Of a stretch of 24,562 nt of DNA, positions 1 through 6,481 are shown one piece after another (the first letter of the stretch is position 1; every line of letters starts with the position of its first letter). Below the pieces are notes generated by a model. The model was not told where the DNA came from. It did not search any database and saw only the letters and a program-made list of their open reading frames with translations. The stretch covers positions 1-24,562 of the IMG/VR virus record IMGVR_UViG_3300031658_000118; one strand, given 5' to 3'. The position numbers and the translations under genes were made by a program. Source of the stretch: a virus.

Positions 1-166
1 TTTCTTCCTGGACATTTCTAAGAAGAAGCATATTTTTAACTCTCTCCTCTTCGCCTGTGTATTTTGGGTATCGAAGAATAAACTCGTTTGATATTCTTAT
101 GAAAGGTATGTTAGCTTTTGCCATCAATACCCTGCTCTTTAAATTGTCTGCCTTTGATAAATTCAT
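1..166 (-). CDS. Hypothetical small phage protein, cut by window edge
   Basis: An open frame starts at ATG 166 and stays open for 55 codons to the left edge of the window, so the C-terminus is missing. It begins MNLSKADNLKSRVL and is rich in Lys, Arg, Asn and Leu. It starts 9 nt after the stop of the 80-aa gene upstream, in the same direction, as expected for the next gene of one operon. No domain is visible in the part present. It vaguely recalls small unknown proteins of Bacteroidota phages, which does not establish a function. The call as a real gene rests on spacing, strand and the uninterrupted frame. Confidence 0.6.
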   Translation of the reverse strand, partial: MNLSKADNLKSRVLMAKANIPFIRISNEFILRYPKYTGEEERVKNMLLLRNVQEE

Positions 167-175
167 TTTTTCGTT

Positions 176-418
176 TTAATTGTTTCTATTTATTTTGATA
201 ATTTCTATTTCACTAAATGGAATTGTTTTATTAAACATTATCATTCCGTGAAGAGCTGTAATGTATAAGCCTAAACTCATAACTGAAAATTCAAGAGGTC
301 GTTCATTCCTTACCTTAAAGTCATCAAATGAACAATAAACTAATTTATTATCAACTACTTTAAAAAAACACCCTTCTGTCTTTATTACTACTCCGTTTTT
401 AAAATCTGTTTCTTCCAT
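176..418 (-). CDS. Hypothetical protein, 80 aa
   Basis: I do not recognise this protein. It is 80 aa, with no signal peptide and no clear membrane segment. It lies beyond the terminator at 475-503, so it probably needs its own promoter. A TACATTTG element ends exactly 4 nt before its ATG (423-430), which would give a leaderless or nearly leaderless mRNA. The next gene (1-166) follows after 9 nt and is probably cotranscribed. The isolated promoter suggests it opens a new transcription unit, perhaps early genes, but its function is unknown. Confidence 0.7.
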   Translation of the reverse strand: MEETDFKNGVVIKTEGCFFKVVDNKLVYCSFDDFKVRNERPLEFSVMSLGLYITALHGMIMFNKTIPFSEIEIIKINRNN

Positions 419-422
419 AAGT

Positions 423-430
423 CAAATGTA
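423..430 (-). promoter_or_regulatory. Leaderless-type promoter element TACATTTG
   Basis: The minus strand reads TACATTTG-ACTT-ATG, so the element matches the Bacteroidota -7 consensus TAnnTTTG and ends 4 nt before the start codon at 418. No convincing -33 TTTG is present upstream. It lies just after a terminator, which supports a real transcription start. Confidence 0.65.
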
Positions 431-474
431 CATTAAAGAAATGGATAAATGTATACTTTTAGAAAAATAAATAA

Positions 475-503
475 ATAAAAAACCCACCTTATTAGGATGG
501 GTC
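475..503 (-). terminator. Rho-independent terminator after the recombination module
   Basis: On the minus strand, ACCCATCCT and AGGTGGGT form a stem with one bulge around a short TAAT loop, followed by six T. It starts a few bases after the stop of the 76-aa gene (507) and precedes the promoter of the 80-aa gene. Stem plus T tract in the right orientation make this a strong call. Confidence 0.85.
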
Positions 504-506
504 TAG

Positions 507-737
507 TTAATTTAACAATTCAAAATGTTTTACGGCTAACTTATATTTCCTTAGCCAGTATGATTGTCCTTCTTTTGAAGTATCCCACCACCCAAAGCGG
601 AGGATGGCGTCTGGACCATCCTCTACTTCTCCGTTGACAAACTCTGAAAGTTCCTCGTCTCCTATTTGACTAATAACATTATCTCCAAGTCCCTCCTCGA
701 CACTATTTAATGCCGCTCTAATTTCTTTAACTGTCAT
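507..737 (-). CDS. Hypothetical acidic protein, 76 aa
   Basis: A 76-aa protein with an acidic first half (residues about 14-42) and an aromatic, basic second half containing GWWDTS and SYWLRKYKLAVKHF. Its ATG overlaps the TGA of the preceding 56-aa gene in an ATGA arrangement, so translation is probably coupled. It is the last gene before the terminator at 475-503 and so closes the recombination operon. I do not recognise a family. A role linked to the preceding ribbon-helix-helix candidate is suggested only by coupling. Confidence 0.75.
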   Translation of the reverse strand: MTVKEIRAALNSVEEGLGDNVISQIGDEELSEFVNGEVEDGPDAILRFGWWDTSKEGQSYWLRKYKLAVKHFELLN

Positions 738-904
738 TTCAATTTCCCTTCGTTTTCCATTTTAGCGAGCTGCCGAGTTGCCCATTCAATGGTATTTGCT
801 TTTGTTAATTTCCCTTCGTTATTTCGTGTAAATAGCTTCTTAATAGACTCATGGTCTTCTGAGAATATTTTTACTTGTGCTGTAAATGTTTTTTTGTTTT
901 TCAT
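734..904 (-). CDS. Small ribbon-helix-helix-like protein, 56 aa
   Basis: ATG at 904 opens a 56-codon frame ending in a TGA that overlaps the next ATG by 4 nt (ATGA). This tight coupling strongly supports a real gene despite its length. The N-terminus TFTAQVKIFSEDHESIKKLF has the pattern of a beta strand followed by a helix, and KANTIEWATRQLAKM looks like a second amphipathic helix. This is the general layout of ribbon-helix-helix DNA-binding proteins, which pair strands in a dimer. DNA binding or transcriptional control of the recombination operon is inferred from this pattern alone. It could equally be an unrelated small phage protein. Confidence 0.75.
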   Translation of the reverse strand: MKNKKTFTAQVKIFSEDHESIKKLFTRNNEGKLTKANTIEWATRQLAKMENEGKLK

Positions 905-919
905 TTGTTTTTATTGTTT

Positions 920-1114
920 TTAATCTTCGCCTAATGTTTCTAATACTTTGAGTAAGCTAAATAATTGTATTTGTTTCGATTGTAATTTAATAAGGTCAGT
1001 TTTATTTTGTGTATATTTGCAGGTTTTCTCTTGTTCTTTAATTTGAGCCTGCCTATTTACGACATAATGTATTAACCTTTCTCTTTCATTTAGTTCTGGT
1101 GCTTTCGTTTTCAT
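920..1114 (-). CDS. Hypothetical helical protein, 64 aa
   Basis: A 64-aa protein, highly charged and predicted to be mostly helical, with a Gln/Lys-rich stretch (NRQAQIKEQEK, then LIKLQSKQIQLF) suggestive of a short coiled coil. Its ATG overlaps the stop of the exonuclease gene by 4 nt (ATGA), so it is probably translated by coupling from that gene. Its place right behind the nuclease suggests an accessory role in recombination, but nothing in the sequence proves it. No family recognised. Confidence 0.75.
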   Translation of the reverse strand: MKTKAPELNERERLIHYVVNRQAQIKEQEKTCKYTQNKTDLIKLQSKQIQLFSLLKVLETLGED

Positions 1115-1842
1115 AATTCTGTAAGTTTTTGAAGTTCGGAACCTGCTAATTTTACACGTTCTAGTAAAAATTCTTTATCTTCTTGTGGTACAACAAATTC
1201 AAATTTATTTAAATTATTGTACTTAGAACCATCTGGAATATATGGGAGCTGATGTAATGGGCTTTCAACAATAAAACGATACTTCCATTGATCTGCACCA
1301 TCATAATCCCCTGCAAGTTCTTGGATTTCCTTAAGCTCCTCTAGTGTTGGCATATATGCAATAGCCTCGGCATTTGGGACGTTATTTATTATTGCGTTAC
1401 TAACCAACTGCCAATATTCAGACTTGAACTCTAGTTTAAATCTTTCTGCATCTTGTGCATTAATCATGTTAGAATAATTGCAAAACTTCTCAGGTTCGAA
1501 ACATTTAATGTCTGAAATCTTAACACCCTCAACTATTAAGTCAGCTGAGCCAGATAAATAGTCGTTGTAAATAACAGATTCATTTGCCATGATTTTATAT
1601 TCTATTCCTGTAAATTGACTAAATACATATTGCTCTAGGAATAATCCCCATTGAGCAGAACTACCACTCTTCCCAAGGTCTAAAGAACGACCCAACATTC
1701 TCTCGTTTGCTTTGTTTCTAATATAAGTGGTTGCTCCTACACTAAACAAACTACCCTTGCTTCTTGGTTTATCCATCAACAAACTTATTTTACTGGATGT
1801 GAACCTTCCTATCCTTGCTGAATTTTCTACTATACTTCCCAT
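1111..1842 (-). CDS. YqaJ-like phage exonuclease/recombinase (PD-(D/E)XK fold)
   Basis: A 243-aa protein with the signature of lambda-exonuclease/YqaJ-type nucleases. The likely catalytic residues are E70 in WGLFLE, D101 in SGSADLI, and D111 with K113 in SDIKCF. A conserved-type Gln lies at 145 in SEYWQLVSNA. Such enzymes digest one strand of double-stranded DNA from an end, leaving single strands for a phage annealing protein. The length is typical for the family. It starts 1 nt after the stop of the 164-aa gene and overlaps the next gene by 4 nt, so the three form a translationally linked set. No Erf, RecT or Beta-type annealing protein is visible beside it. The 164-aa neighbour is the best candidate partner. 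Confidence 0.85.
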   Translation of the reverse strand: MGSIVENSARIGRFTSSKISLLMDKPRSKGSLFSVGATTYIRNKANERMLGRSLDLGKSGSSAQWGLFLEQYVFSQFTGIEYKIMANESVIYNDYLSGSADLIVEGVKISDIKCFEPEKFCNYSNMINAQDAERFKLEFKSEYWQLVSNAIINNVPNAEAIAYMPTLEELKEIQELAGDYDGADQWKYRFIVESPLHQLPYIPDGSKYNNLNKFEFVVPQEDKEFLLERVKLAGSELQKLTEL

Positions 1843-1843
1843 C

Positions 1844-2338
1844 TTAAAGTTTATTTAAGTAGTTATATACTTTTGTATAGCTTGAAGATTCATCCTCAAT
1901 TAACACCCTTTCTATTCCTTCGTTATGACCTTCAGCAACCAGACCCTTTTTCCTTGTATATAAAGCCTCTAAAACTTTTTTTGTTATGGATATACCAGAT
2001 TTGATTCGAACGCCTCCTACGACCTCTCCTTTCATCTTTACATCGCTTTTAATGTAAAGCTCTACTTTGATACTGTTCCAGTCTTGCACGAAAACTGAAC
2101 CTGTAATTTTACTAAGGACTTTTGAATTAGTTGCATTTAATACAAGGGGCTTTATATCCTCAACAAAATAGGCTATATTGAAATTTCCTTTTCTCCCTGC
2201 AACCGCAGTTCCGATTTCCTGCCTTACATTTTTAATTGTAAAACATAGGTCTTTCCCTTCCTCAGTGAAATCCTCTAAATCTGCGATACCTAAATGGTCG
2301 CTTTTAAATACTTTTCGGTAATGTGTTTTATCGCTCAT
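1844..2338 (-). CDS. Conserved phage protein of the recombination module, 164 aa
   Basis: A 164-aa soluble protein starting MSDKTHYRKVFKSDHLG, followed by alternating hydrophobic/charged strands (CFTIKNVRQE, FNIAYFVEDIKPLVLNATN, IKVELYIKSDV). This pattern suggests an all-beta, possibly OB-like core with a helical C-terminus. I recall similar proteins directly before YqaJ-type nucleases in Bacteroidota phages, where they are uncharacterised. Its gene ends 1 nt before the exonuclease start. A single-strand DNA-binding or annealing function would fit the context, but this is inference. A TACATTTG element lies 20 nt upstream of its ATG, making it the likely head of the recombination operon. Confidence 0.75.
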   Translation of the reverse strand: MSDKTHYRKVFKSDHLGIADLEDFTEEGKDLCFTIKNVRQEIGTAVAGRKGNFNIAYFVEDIKPLVLNATNSKVLSKITGSVFVQDWNSIKVELYIKSDVKMKGEVVGGVRIKSGISITKKVLEALYTRKKGLVAEGHNEGIERVLIEDESSSYTKVYNYLNKL

Positions 2339-2358
2339 ATTATTTTTTTAATGAGCAA

Positions 2359-2366
2359 CAAATGTA
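2359..2366 (-). promoter_or_regulatory. Promoter element TACATTTG of the recombination operon
   Basis: TACATTTG on the minus strand matches TAnnTTTG and ends 20 nt before the ATG at 2338, giving a short leader rather than a leaderless start. It forms one arm of an ACAAAT/ATTTGT inverted repeat (2358-2379), so a regulator could bind over the promoter. No clear -33 TTTG is seen. Confidence 0.5.
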
Positions 2367-2400
2367 TAATAATATTTGTAATAAATACTATATAAAGATA

Positions 2401-2736
2401 TTATTTGTTTACTTTGTTTTCAATCTTATCTAATCGGCTGTTAATAGACTTAACATAGGCTTCAATTGAGGAAAGTTTTTGGAGTGTTAGGTCTTTGTTT
2501 TGCGTGCTTTCGTGTTTAAACTCGCTTAAATCCTTAACCTTTTGCTGAATAACTGCATCGCCTTTGTCGTTATGAGAGATTTTACTTTCCACTACTAACA
2601 TCCTCTCGGCAAGCCCCAAAAACCCGTCTTGATTATTCTTAACCATTCCCTCCATTCTCACAAATCCAACTACCGAAGTTAAAAGTATTGTCCCTATTGC
2701 AATAAAAAATTGCCATGTACTAAGTATAAAATCCAT
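2401..2736 (-). CDS. Membrane-anchored coiled-coil protein, possible spanin or lysis accessory
   Basis: A 111-aa protein with one N-terminal membrane segment (residues about 5-26, WQFFIAIGTILLTSVVGFV) followed by a charged helical region. In that region hydrophobic residues recur in heptad-like spacing (for example LSEFKHE, LQKLSSIEAYVKSINSRLDKIENKV). This layout resembles XhlA-type and Rz/i-spanin-like phage proteins that sit in the inner membrane and help lysis. It is distant from the holin and endolysin genes, which weakens that reading. It lies between virion genes and the recombination operon. The alternative is a membrane protein of unknown role. Confidence 0.65.
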   Translation of the reverse strand: MDFILSTWQFFIAIGTILLTSVVGFVRMEGMVKNNQDGFLGLAERMLVVESKISHNDKGDAVIQQKVKDLSEFKHESTQNKDLTLQKLSSIEAYVKSINSRLDKIENKVNK

Positions 2737-2774
2737 TTTAATTCTTTAGAAACAAAATTAATAAAACAAGCAAA

Positions 2775-2969
2775 CTAAAATGCTGTATTTAATTTTATTT
2801 TATCTATTGTTATTTGTTCCGTTACAGCTCCCTTACTTTCAACAACTTCTTTTTTGTCATCAGCTAAATAAAAGCCAACTCTATCATCTTTTAATGTGCA
2901 AGGAACTGGAGATATACTCATTTCGTTGTCATCTTTAAACGCCCCTATGTCTTTTGTCCAAAATATCAT
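2775..2969 (-). CDS. Hypothetical protein, 64 aa
   Basis: A 64-aa unrecognised protein starting 9 nt after the LamG-fold protein stop, on the same strand. It has no membrane segment; the sequence alternates short beta-like stretches and charged loops (VGFYLADDKKEVVES, ITIDKIKL). Position directly behind two fibre-type genes suggests it could be a small virion-associated or fibre accessory protein, but nothing specific supports this. Frame, strand and spacing support a real gene. Confidence 0.6.
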   Translation of the reverse strand: MIFWTKDIGAFKDDNEMSISPVPCTLKDDRVGFYLADDKKEVVESKGAVTEQITIDKIKLNTAF

Positions 2970-2978
2970 AATATTTAT

Positions 2979-3665
2979 TTAATGAGTAACCCATGCTCCA
3001 GGTAAAGTAAAATTGTTTAACGTGCCATTGTTTCCATTTCCACCGCTATCTATTGCTATTGGGTCTGAGCCGCTTTCATCCATTCTCCAGTATGCCGTGG
3101 GGCTTGGTATTATATCTGATGCTAAAGCTCCGTTTCCACTATTATATAAATCAGCTGCATTTGTGGCGGTTGCCCCTGTTCCATTCCAGATGGCAACTTC
3201 ATCTAATAAGCCATCCCATTGAAATCCAGAATACCCAGATAACGAATCAAGGGCAAGGGTATTTGAGTTTGCTACAGCACTACCCGCTGCCGTACCGTTT
3301 AAATATAGAGTTATATTCCCAGATATTCTTGATACAACTACATTATACCACGTATTAATTGACATTGGCGGCACTGTAAATACTATTCTATCAGGAGGCA
3401 AACCGCCAGTGCCCGTTTGAAGTCTTATCTGTGTTGATGAAATAGCAAACAAATAATTAGTAACACTACCGCTGTTTGTTATCCAAATCTTAAAAACCGC
3501 ATCAAATTTAATCCATTGAGAAATAGTAAAATCTGTAGATGTTGAAAATGTTATTTTCGGAAACTGAACATAATCATCAACCCCATCAAACTGCAAAGCA
3601 TTACCAAACGCAAAAGGGATGGTAACCCCACCGCTTCCAACTACACCCATTTTACATCCTATCAT
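2979..3665 (-). CDS. LamG/concanavalin-like jelly-roll virion protein
   Basis: I choose ATG 3665 (228 aa) because it overlaps the TGA of the fibre gene by 4 nt (ATGA). A longer frame from 3689 is open but overlaps more. The core begins ALQFDGVDDYVQFP and continues with FTISQWIKFDA, INTWYNVVVSRISGNITLYLNGT and DGLLDEVAIWNG. This is the recognisable order of strands in LamG-like (Laminin_G_3) domains. These bind carbohydrates or other surface ligands. The C-terminus is rich in Gly, Asn and Ser. Coupling to the tail-fibre gene suggests a receptor-recognition or fibre-tip role outside the cell. Exact ligand unknown. Confidence 0.8.
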   Translation of the reverse strand: MIGCKMGVVGSGGVTIPFAFGNALQFDGVDDYVQFPKITFSTSTDFTISQWIKFDAVFKIWITNSGSVTNYLFAISSTQIRLQTGTGGLPPDRIVFTVPPMSINTWYNVVVSRISGNITLYLNGTAAGSAVANSNTLALDSLSGYSGFQWDGLLDEVAIWNGTGATATNAADLYNSGNGALASDIIPSPTAYWRMDESGSDPIAIDSGGNGNNGTLNNFTLPGAWVTH

Positions 3666-5107
3666 GACAATCCACCTGTTAAAATCCAAGAATTACTATC
3701 TACTTTTTTAAGTACTGCACAAGCACCTACCTTTGAAAGTGCAACAGCTGCATCAGCCGAGATAATTGTTTGCCCTCCCGATGCTGTTATTGTAATTGAA
3801 TTACTGCCCGAGTCAAAATACCAATAAAATTCTATTTCTCCTCCTACTGGAAAAGCTGTATTACTTGAAGCATCTACTCCAATAACTACTGCGGTTGTGA
3901 TGTCTAGTTTGCATCCTTTGTTTAATTCTGTGGCGCTTACTGTAAACGAAGCCGTTTTGTTTATTACTGGCCTATAAGCTGCAATTGAACCTGCAACCGT
4001 TGAGCCTGTGAATGTCTTATCTCCTCCGATACTTTGATTTGTAGTTAAGTCTACTAAATTACTTAAATCTTGATCGCCTGTATTTGTTCCACTTGTATTT
4101 GCTAACCTTGTGGAAGATGCCGAATCAAAAGAGATTTTTGCAGTATTTGCGGCAACTGATGTATTTAAACTTACCCTCGATTCTGTGTAATATAAGTTAC
4201 TGCTTCCCTCATTGATATTGTCAGTATCTAAAACAACTACTCCTGTTTGAGAATTTACTGAGTCAACAGGTGCAGATGGTAAGGCTACGTTTTCCCAATA
4301 GGAGCTAGTACTATTCCAAGATAAAACATCGTTATCCTGTGCGCTAGTTATTAATACATCATGCAATTCGTCTAATTCATAACCATTTTGAGGATGCGAA
4401 AAAATAGAACCTTCTGTTGCGTGACTTCTTACGCAATAACCGACAGTAACTAAATGCAATGGCGTTACTGGTTTTACATTTGTAATTCCTCCAGAGCTTC
4501 CCAAATAAAGAACATCGCCCTCAGTAAATGAACTTGTATTAAGGTCACGAACTAGACCCGCTAGTGTCGCAAAGCCTTGTTGATTGTTCAATACATCTTG
4601 TGTCATGATGCCTAGTATAGTTGCACTTGTTGTGTCGCTAGTATTATCAGCCAAAGCAGCCGTTAATCTTTGACCACTTGCCCCAGTTACACGAACAACT
4701 TTACCATTCAGTAATGTTGATCCAGTCTTATTTAATACTCTCGCTACGGTTTCTTGCCCCAGCTGAATAGTTACACCATTTAACGGCATGTCTAGTGTAA
4801 AATCTGTTGCATTCCATGTTAGGCTCGTATCTGTTCCAAAGACAATACTACTCACACTCCCATCCGTCAAAAAGGTATTTACTAAGGCATCTGTATAGAA
4901 TGTTTTCAACTCCCAATCTGAAGCAGTTGTGCCATCATTTAATGTAAGCTGATACACTCCCAAAGTATCTAATGTAATAACTAGCATCCCTACATAATTG
5001 TATAAAGGATTTAGAGCAATTAAGGCAGCCGCATTAGCAACTCGAACTCTAGTATCTAAAGGTTCGGCTTTCCTGCATTCTATATCATCGTTTAAAAAAA
5101 TCGCCAT
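3662..5107 (-). CDS. Tail fibre / receptor-binding structural protein
   Basis: A 481-aa protein rich in Thr, Ser, Asn, Gly and short beta stretches, typical of trimeric phage fibres. It has segments common in tail fibres of marine and Bacteroidota phages: VDSVNSQTGVVVLDTDNI followed by SSNLYYTESRV (about residues 290-315) and NTGDQDLSNLV (about 345). An earlier part (GIMTQDVLNNQQGFATLAG, FTEGDVLYLGSSGGIT) resembles a repeated fibre-shaft domain. The C-terminal part has a beta-rich ending (IEFYWYFDSGSNSITITASGG). It follows the connector candidates by 13 nt and is coupled to the LamG protein. No sequence hallmark of an enzymatic tailspike was seen. Function assigned by composition and motifs. 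Confidence 0.75.
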   Translation of the reverse strand: MAIFLNDDIECRKAEPLDTRVRVANAAALIALNPLYNYVGMLVITLDTLGVYQLTLNDGTTASDWELKTFYTDALVNTFLTDGSVSSIVFGTDTSLTWNATDFTLDMPLNGVTIQLGQETVARVLNKTGSTLLNGKVVRVTGASGQRLTAALADNTSDTTSATILGIMTQDVLNNQQGFATLAGLVRDLNTSSFTEGDVLYLGSSGGITNVKPVTPLHLVTVGYCVRSHATEGSIFSHPQNGYELDELHDVLITSAQDNDVLSWNSTSSYWENVALPSAPVDSVNSQTGVVVLDTDNINEGSSNLYYTESRVSLNTSVAANTAKISFDSASSTRLANTSGTNTGDQDLSNLVDLTTNQSIGGDKTFTGSTVAGSIAAYRPVINKTASFTVSATELNKGCKLDITTAVVIGVDASSNTAFPVGGEIEFYWYFDSGSNSITITASGGQTIISADAAVALSKVGACAVLKKVDSNSWILTGGLS

Positions 5108-5120
5108 TTTATTTGTTTTA

Positions 5121-5957
5121 TTATTGTGAAATTGTTAATTCAAAAGCCCCCATCGAACTTAGATAATTCTGTCTATAAGATTTATATACGTCTATTAATT
5201 CGTAGTTAAATAATCCATTGCCCTGTAATAGTGTTGAGGTATTTAATGAGTCATTATCCACCGCCCAATTTACATAAGTATTTGTCGAGGCAAACCAAAC
5301 TTCTGTCGACTCTAATTGATTCGGAGAAAACTGCATAATTGCCTGTAAAGTTAATGGAGTTCCTGCTTCTATTATTGATTTTGTCAATGTGGTGTTTGTA
5401 GCAATTAAGCCCCAATAAAAACTGCTATCAACTGGCACTAATGGAACTACTTTATAAGCAATGTCATCTGTATCAATTGCCGATGTAGTATCTAAATTCC
5501 ATTGCGCATAAGGTTTAGACTCAAACTGTCCAATCGATTTTGGTAATTCTATTGCCGCTTGATTCAATCCGTAGTACCTTTCCAATGAACCTTGAACCGT
5601 ATTAGCTAACTGAATGAAAGAGTTTTGAACCCTATACATCTCATCTTTTGAAACTGCACTTTCTCCTGGGTCTGTTACTCCTGCATTATTTAGGTGTCTG
5701 AATATAATTGGGTAAGCTCGGTAAGCCATAAAATAGATTGTCAAGTCTAAAATATAAGCATCAAAGAAATTTTTAATAGTTGTATTTGGGAATGTATCAT
5801 TTTCGATAAACGGAGCTAAATAAGCCATGTTAGCATAACCAATAAAAGGTGTCACGTCTAAATCAACTGCGACTTTTTCGTATGCCTGAACACGTTTCCA
5901 ATCACCAAAGTAATTGACTCTTTTTTTGAATGCTGCTTCGCTTACAAAGTTCTTCAT
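5121..5957 (-). CDS. Putative head-tail connector/neck protein, 278 aa
   Basis: A 278-aa protein whose N-terminal 150 residues are helical and Tyr/Asn-rich (KKRVNYFGDWKRVQAYEKV, YILDLTIYFMAYRAYPIIF), then a more beta-like half. Its ATG overlaps the stop of the 175-aa gene by 4 nt. The central part (a long helix, a short Asn/Gly turn, and a second helix with QNSFIQLANTVQGSLERYY) mirrors the layout in the 175-aa upstream protein, suggesting the two are related. Position after the portal and before the fibre fits an adaptor in the head-tail interface. No catalytic motif. Function is inferred from context. Confidence 0.55.
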   Translation of the reverse strand: MKNFVSEAAFKKRVNYFGDWKRVQAYEKVAVDLDVTPFIGYANMAYLAPFIENDTFPNTTIKNFFDAYILDLTIYFMAYRAYPIIFRHLNNAGVTDPGESAVSKDEMYRVQNSFIQLANTVQGSLERYYGLNQAAIELPKSIGQFESKPYAQWNLDTTSAIDTDDIAYKVVPLVPVDSSFYWGLIATNTTLTKSIIEAGTPLTLQAIMQFSPNQLESTEVWFASTNTYVNWAVDNDSLNTSTLLQGNGLFNYELIDVYKSYRQNYLSSMGAFELTISQ

Positions 5958-6481
5958 GACTTGTGATTTTTGTAATATGTTTTATCTAGCATTGATAAAG
6001 TACGCCCCTTATTAATATTTGTCATTCCTAATTCTATACCCATAAAATTTGCGTCAATATTAATCTGCCTTTTATTGTAGTAAGGAAATTGAACTCTACT
6101 TAAATAATGCTTTGCCAATCTAACATAAGATTCAGCAATCCATCTATAATGGTCTCTGTTTAGCTTTGTGTCGTTTGCTACTATATCGACTTGGTGACTC
6201 ATTCCGATAGTTGTATTTGAGTTGTTCGGCTCTGTCATATTAGACAACGCTTGCCATGCAATTATCGGCTGTAGATAGTCCTCTATTAAAGTCTTGTAAT
6301 CGCCAGATACATTTTTGGCTACTATCAACTCTCCCAAGTATTCAGATAACGTGATTCCTATTAATGGAATTGTCAAACCTGCTTGGGCTTGATATATACC
6401 AACCCTCATAGCCTCATCGTTCAGGGTATCCGCTGTCCCTGTGATTTTCTTTATCTTATTTGCTGAGATTAGAAATATCAT
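5954..6481 (-). CDS. Putative head-tail adaptor, 175 aa
   Basis: A 175-aa, mostly helical protein. It starts with an adaptor-like beginning (SANKIKKITGTADTLNDEAM) and a helix containing LTIPLIGITLSEYLGELI. It continues with PIIAWQALSNM and YRWIAESYVRLAKHYL. It overlaps both neighbours by 4 nt (ATGA at both ends), so portal, this protein and the 278-aa protein are translated as a coupled set. I recall similar unnamed proteins after portals in Bacteroidota phages. Phage head-tail adaptors of the gp6/gp15 type are small helical proteins made next to the portal, which fits, but no diagnostic motif is seen. Confidence 0.6.
   Translation of the reverse strand: MIFLISANKIKKITGTADTLNDEAMRVGIYQAQAGLTIPLIGITLSEYLGELIVAKNVSGDYKTLIEDYLQPIIAWQALSNMTEPNNSNTTIGMSHQVDIVANDTKLNRDHYRWIAESYVRLAKHYLSRVQFPYYNKRQINIDANFMGIELGMTNINKGRTLSMLDKTYYKNHKS

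Noticed and set aside
2753-2760. TAATTTTG 17 nt before the membrane coiled-coil gene
   Set aside because: It fits TAnnTTTG loosely but has neither the TANATTTG form nor the 4-nt spacing, and the AT-rich gap makes a chance match likely.
3013-3358. Two plus-strand frames of 69 and 101 aa
   Set aside because: Both lie opposite the LamG-fold gene, which has clear domain signals on the minus strand.
3665-3689. Longer start for the LamG gene at 3689
   Set aside because: The extension MDFNRWIV overlaps the fibre gene, whereas ATG 3665 makes a standard ATGA coupling.
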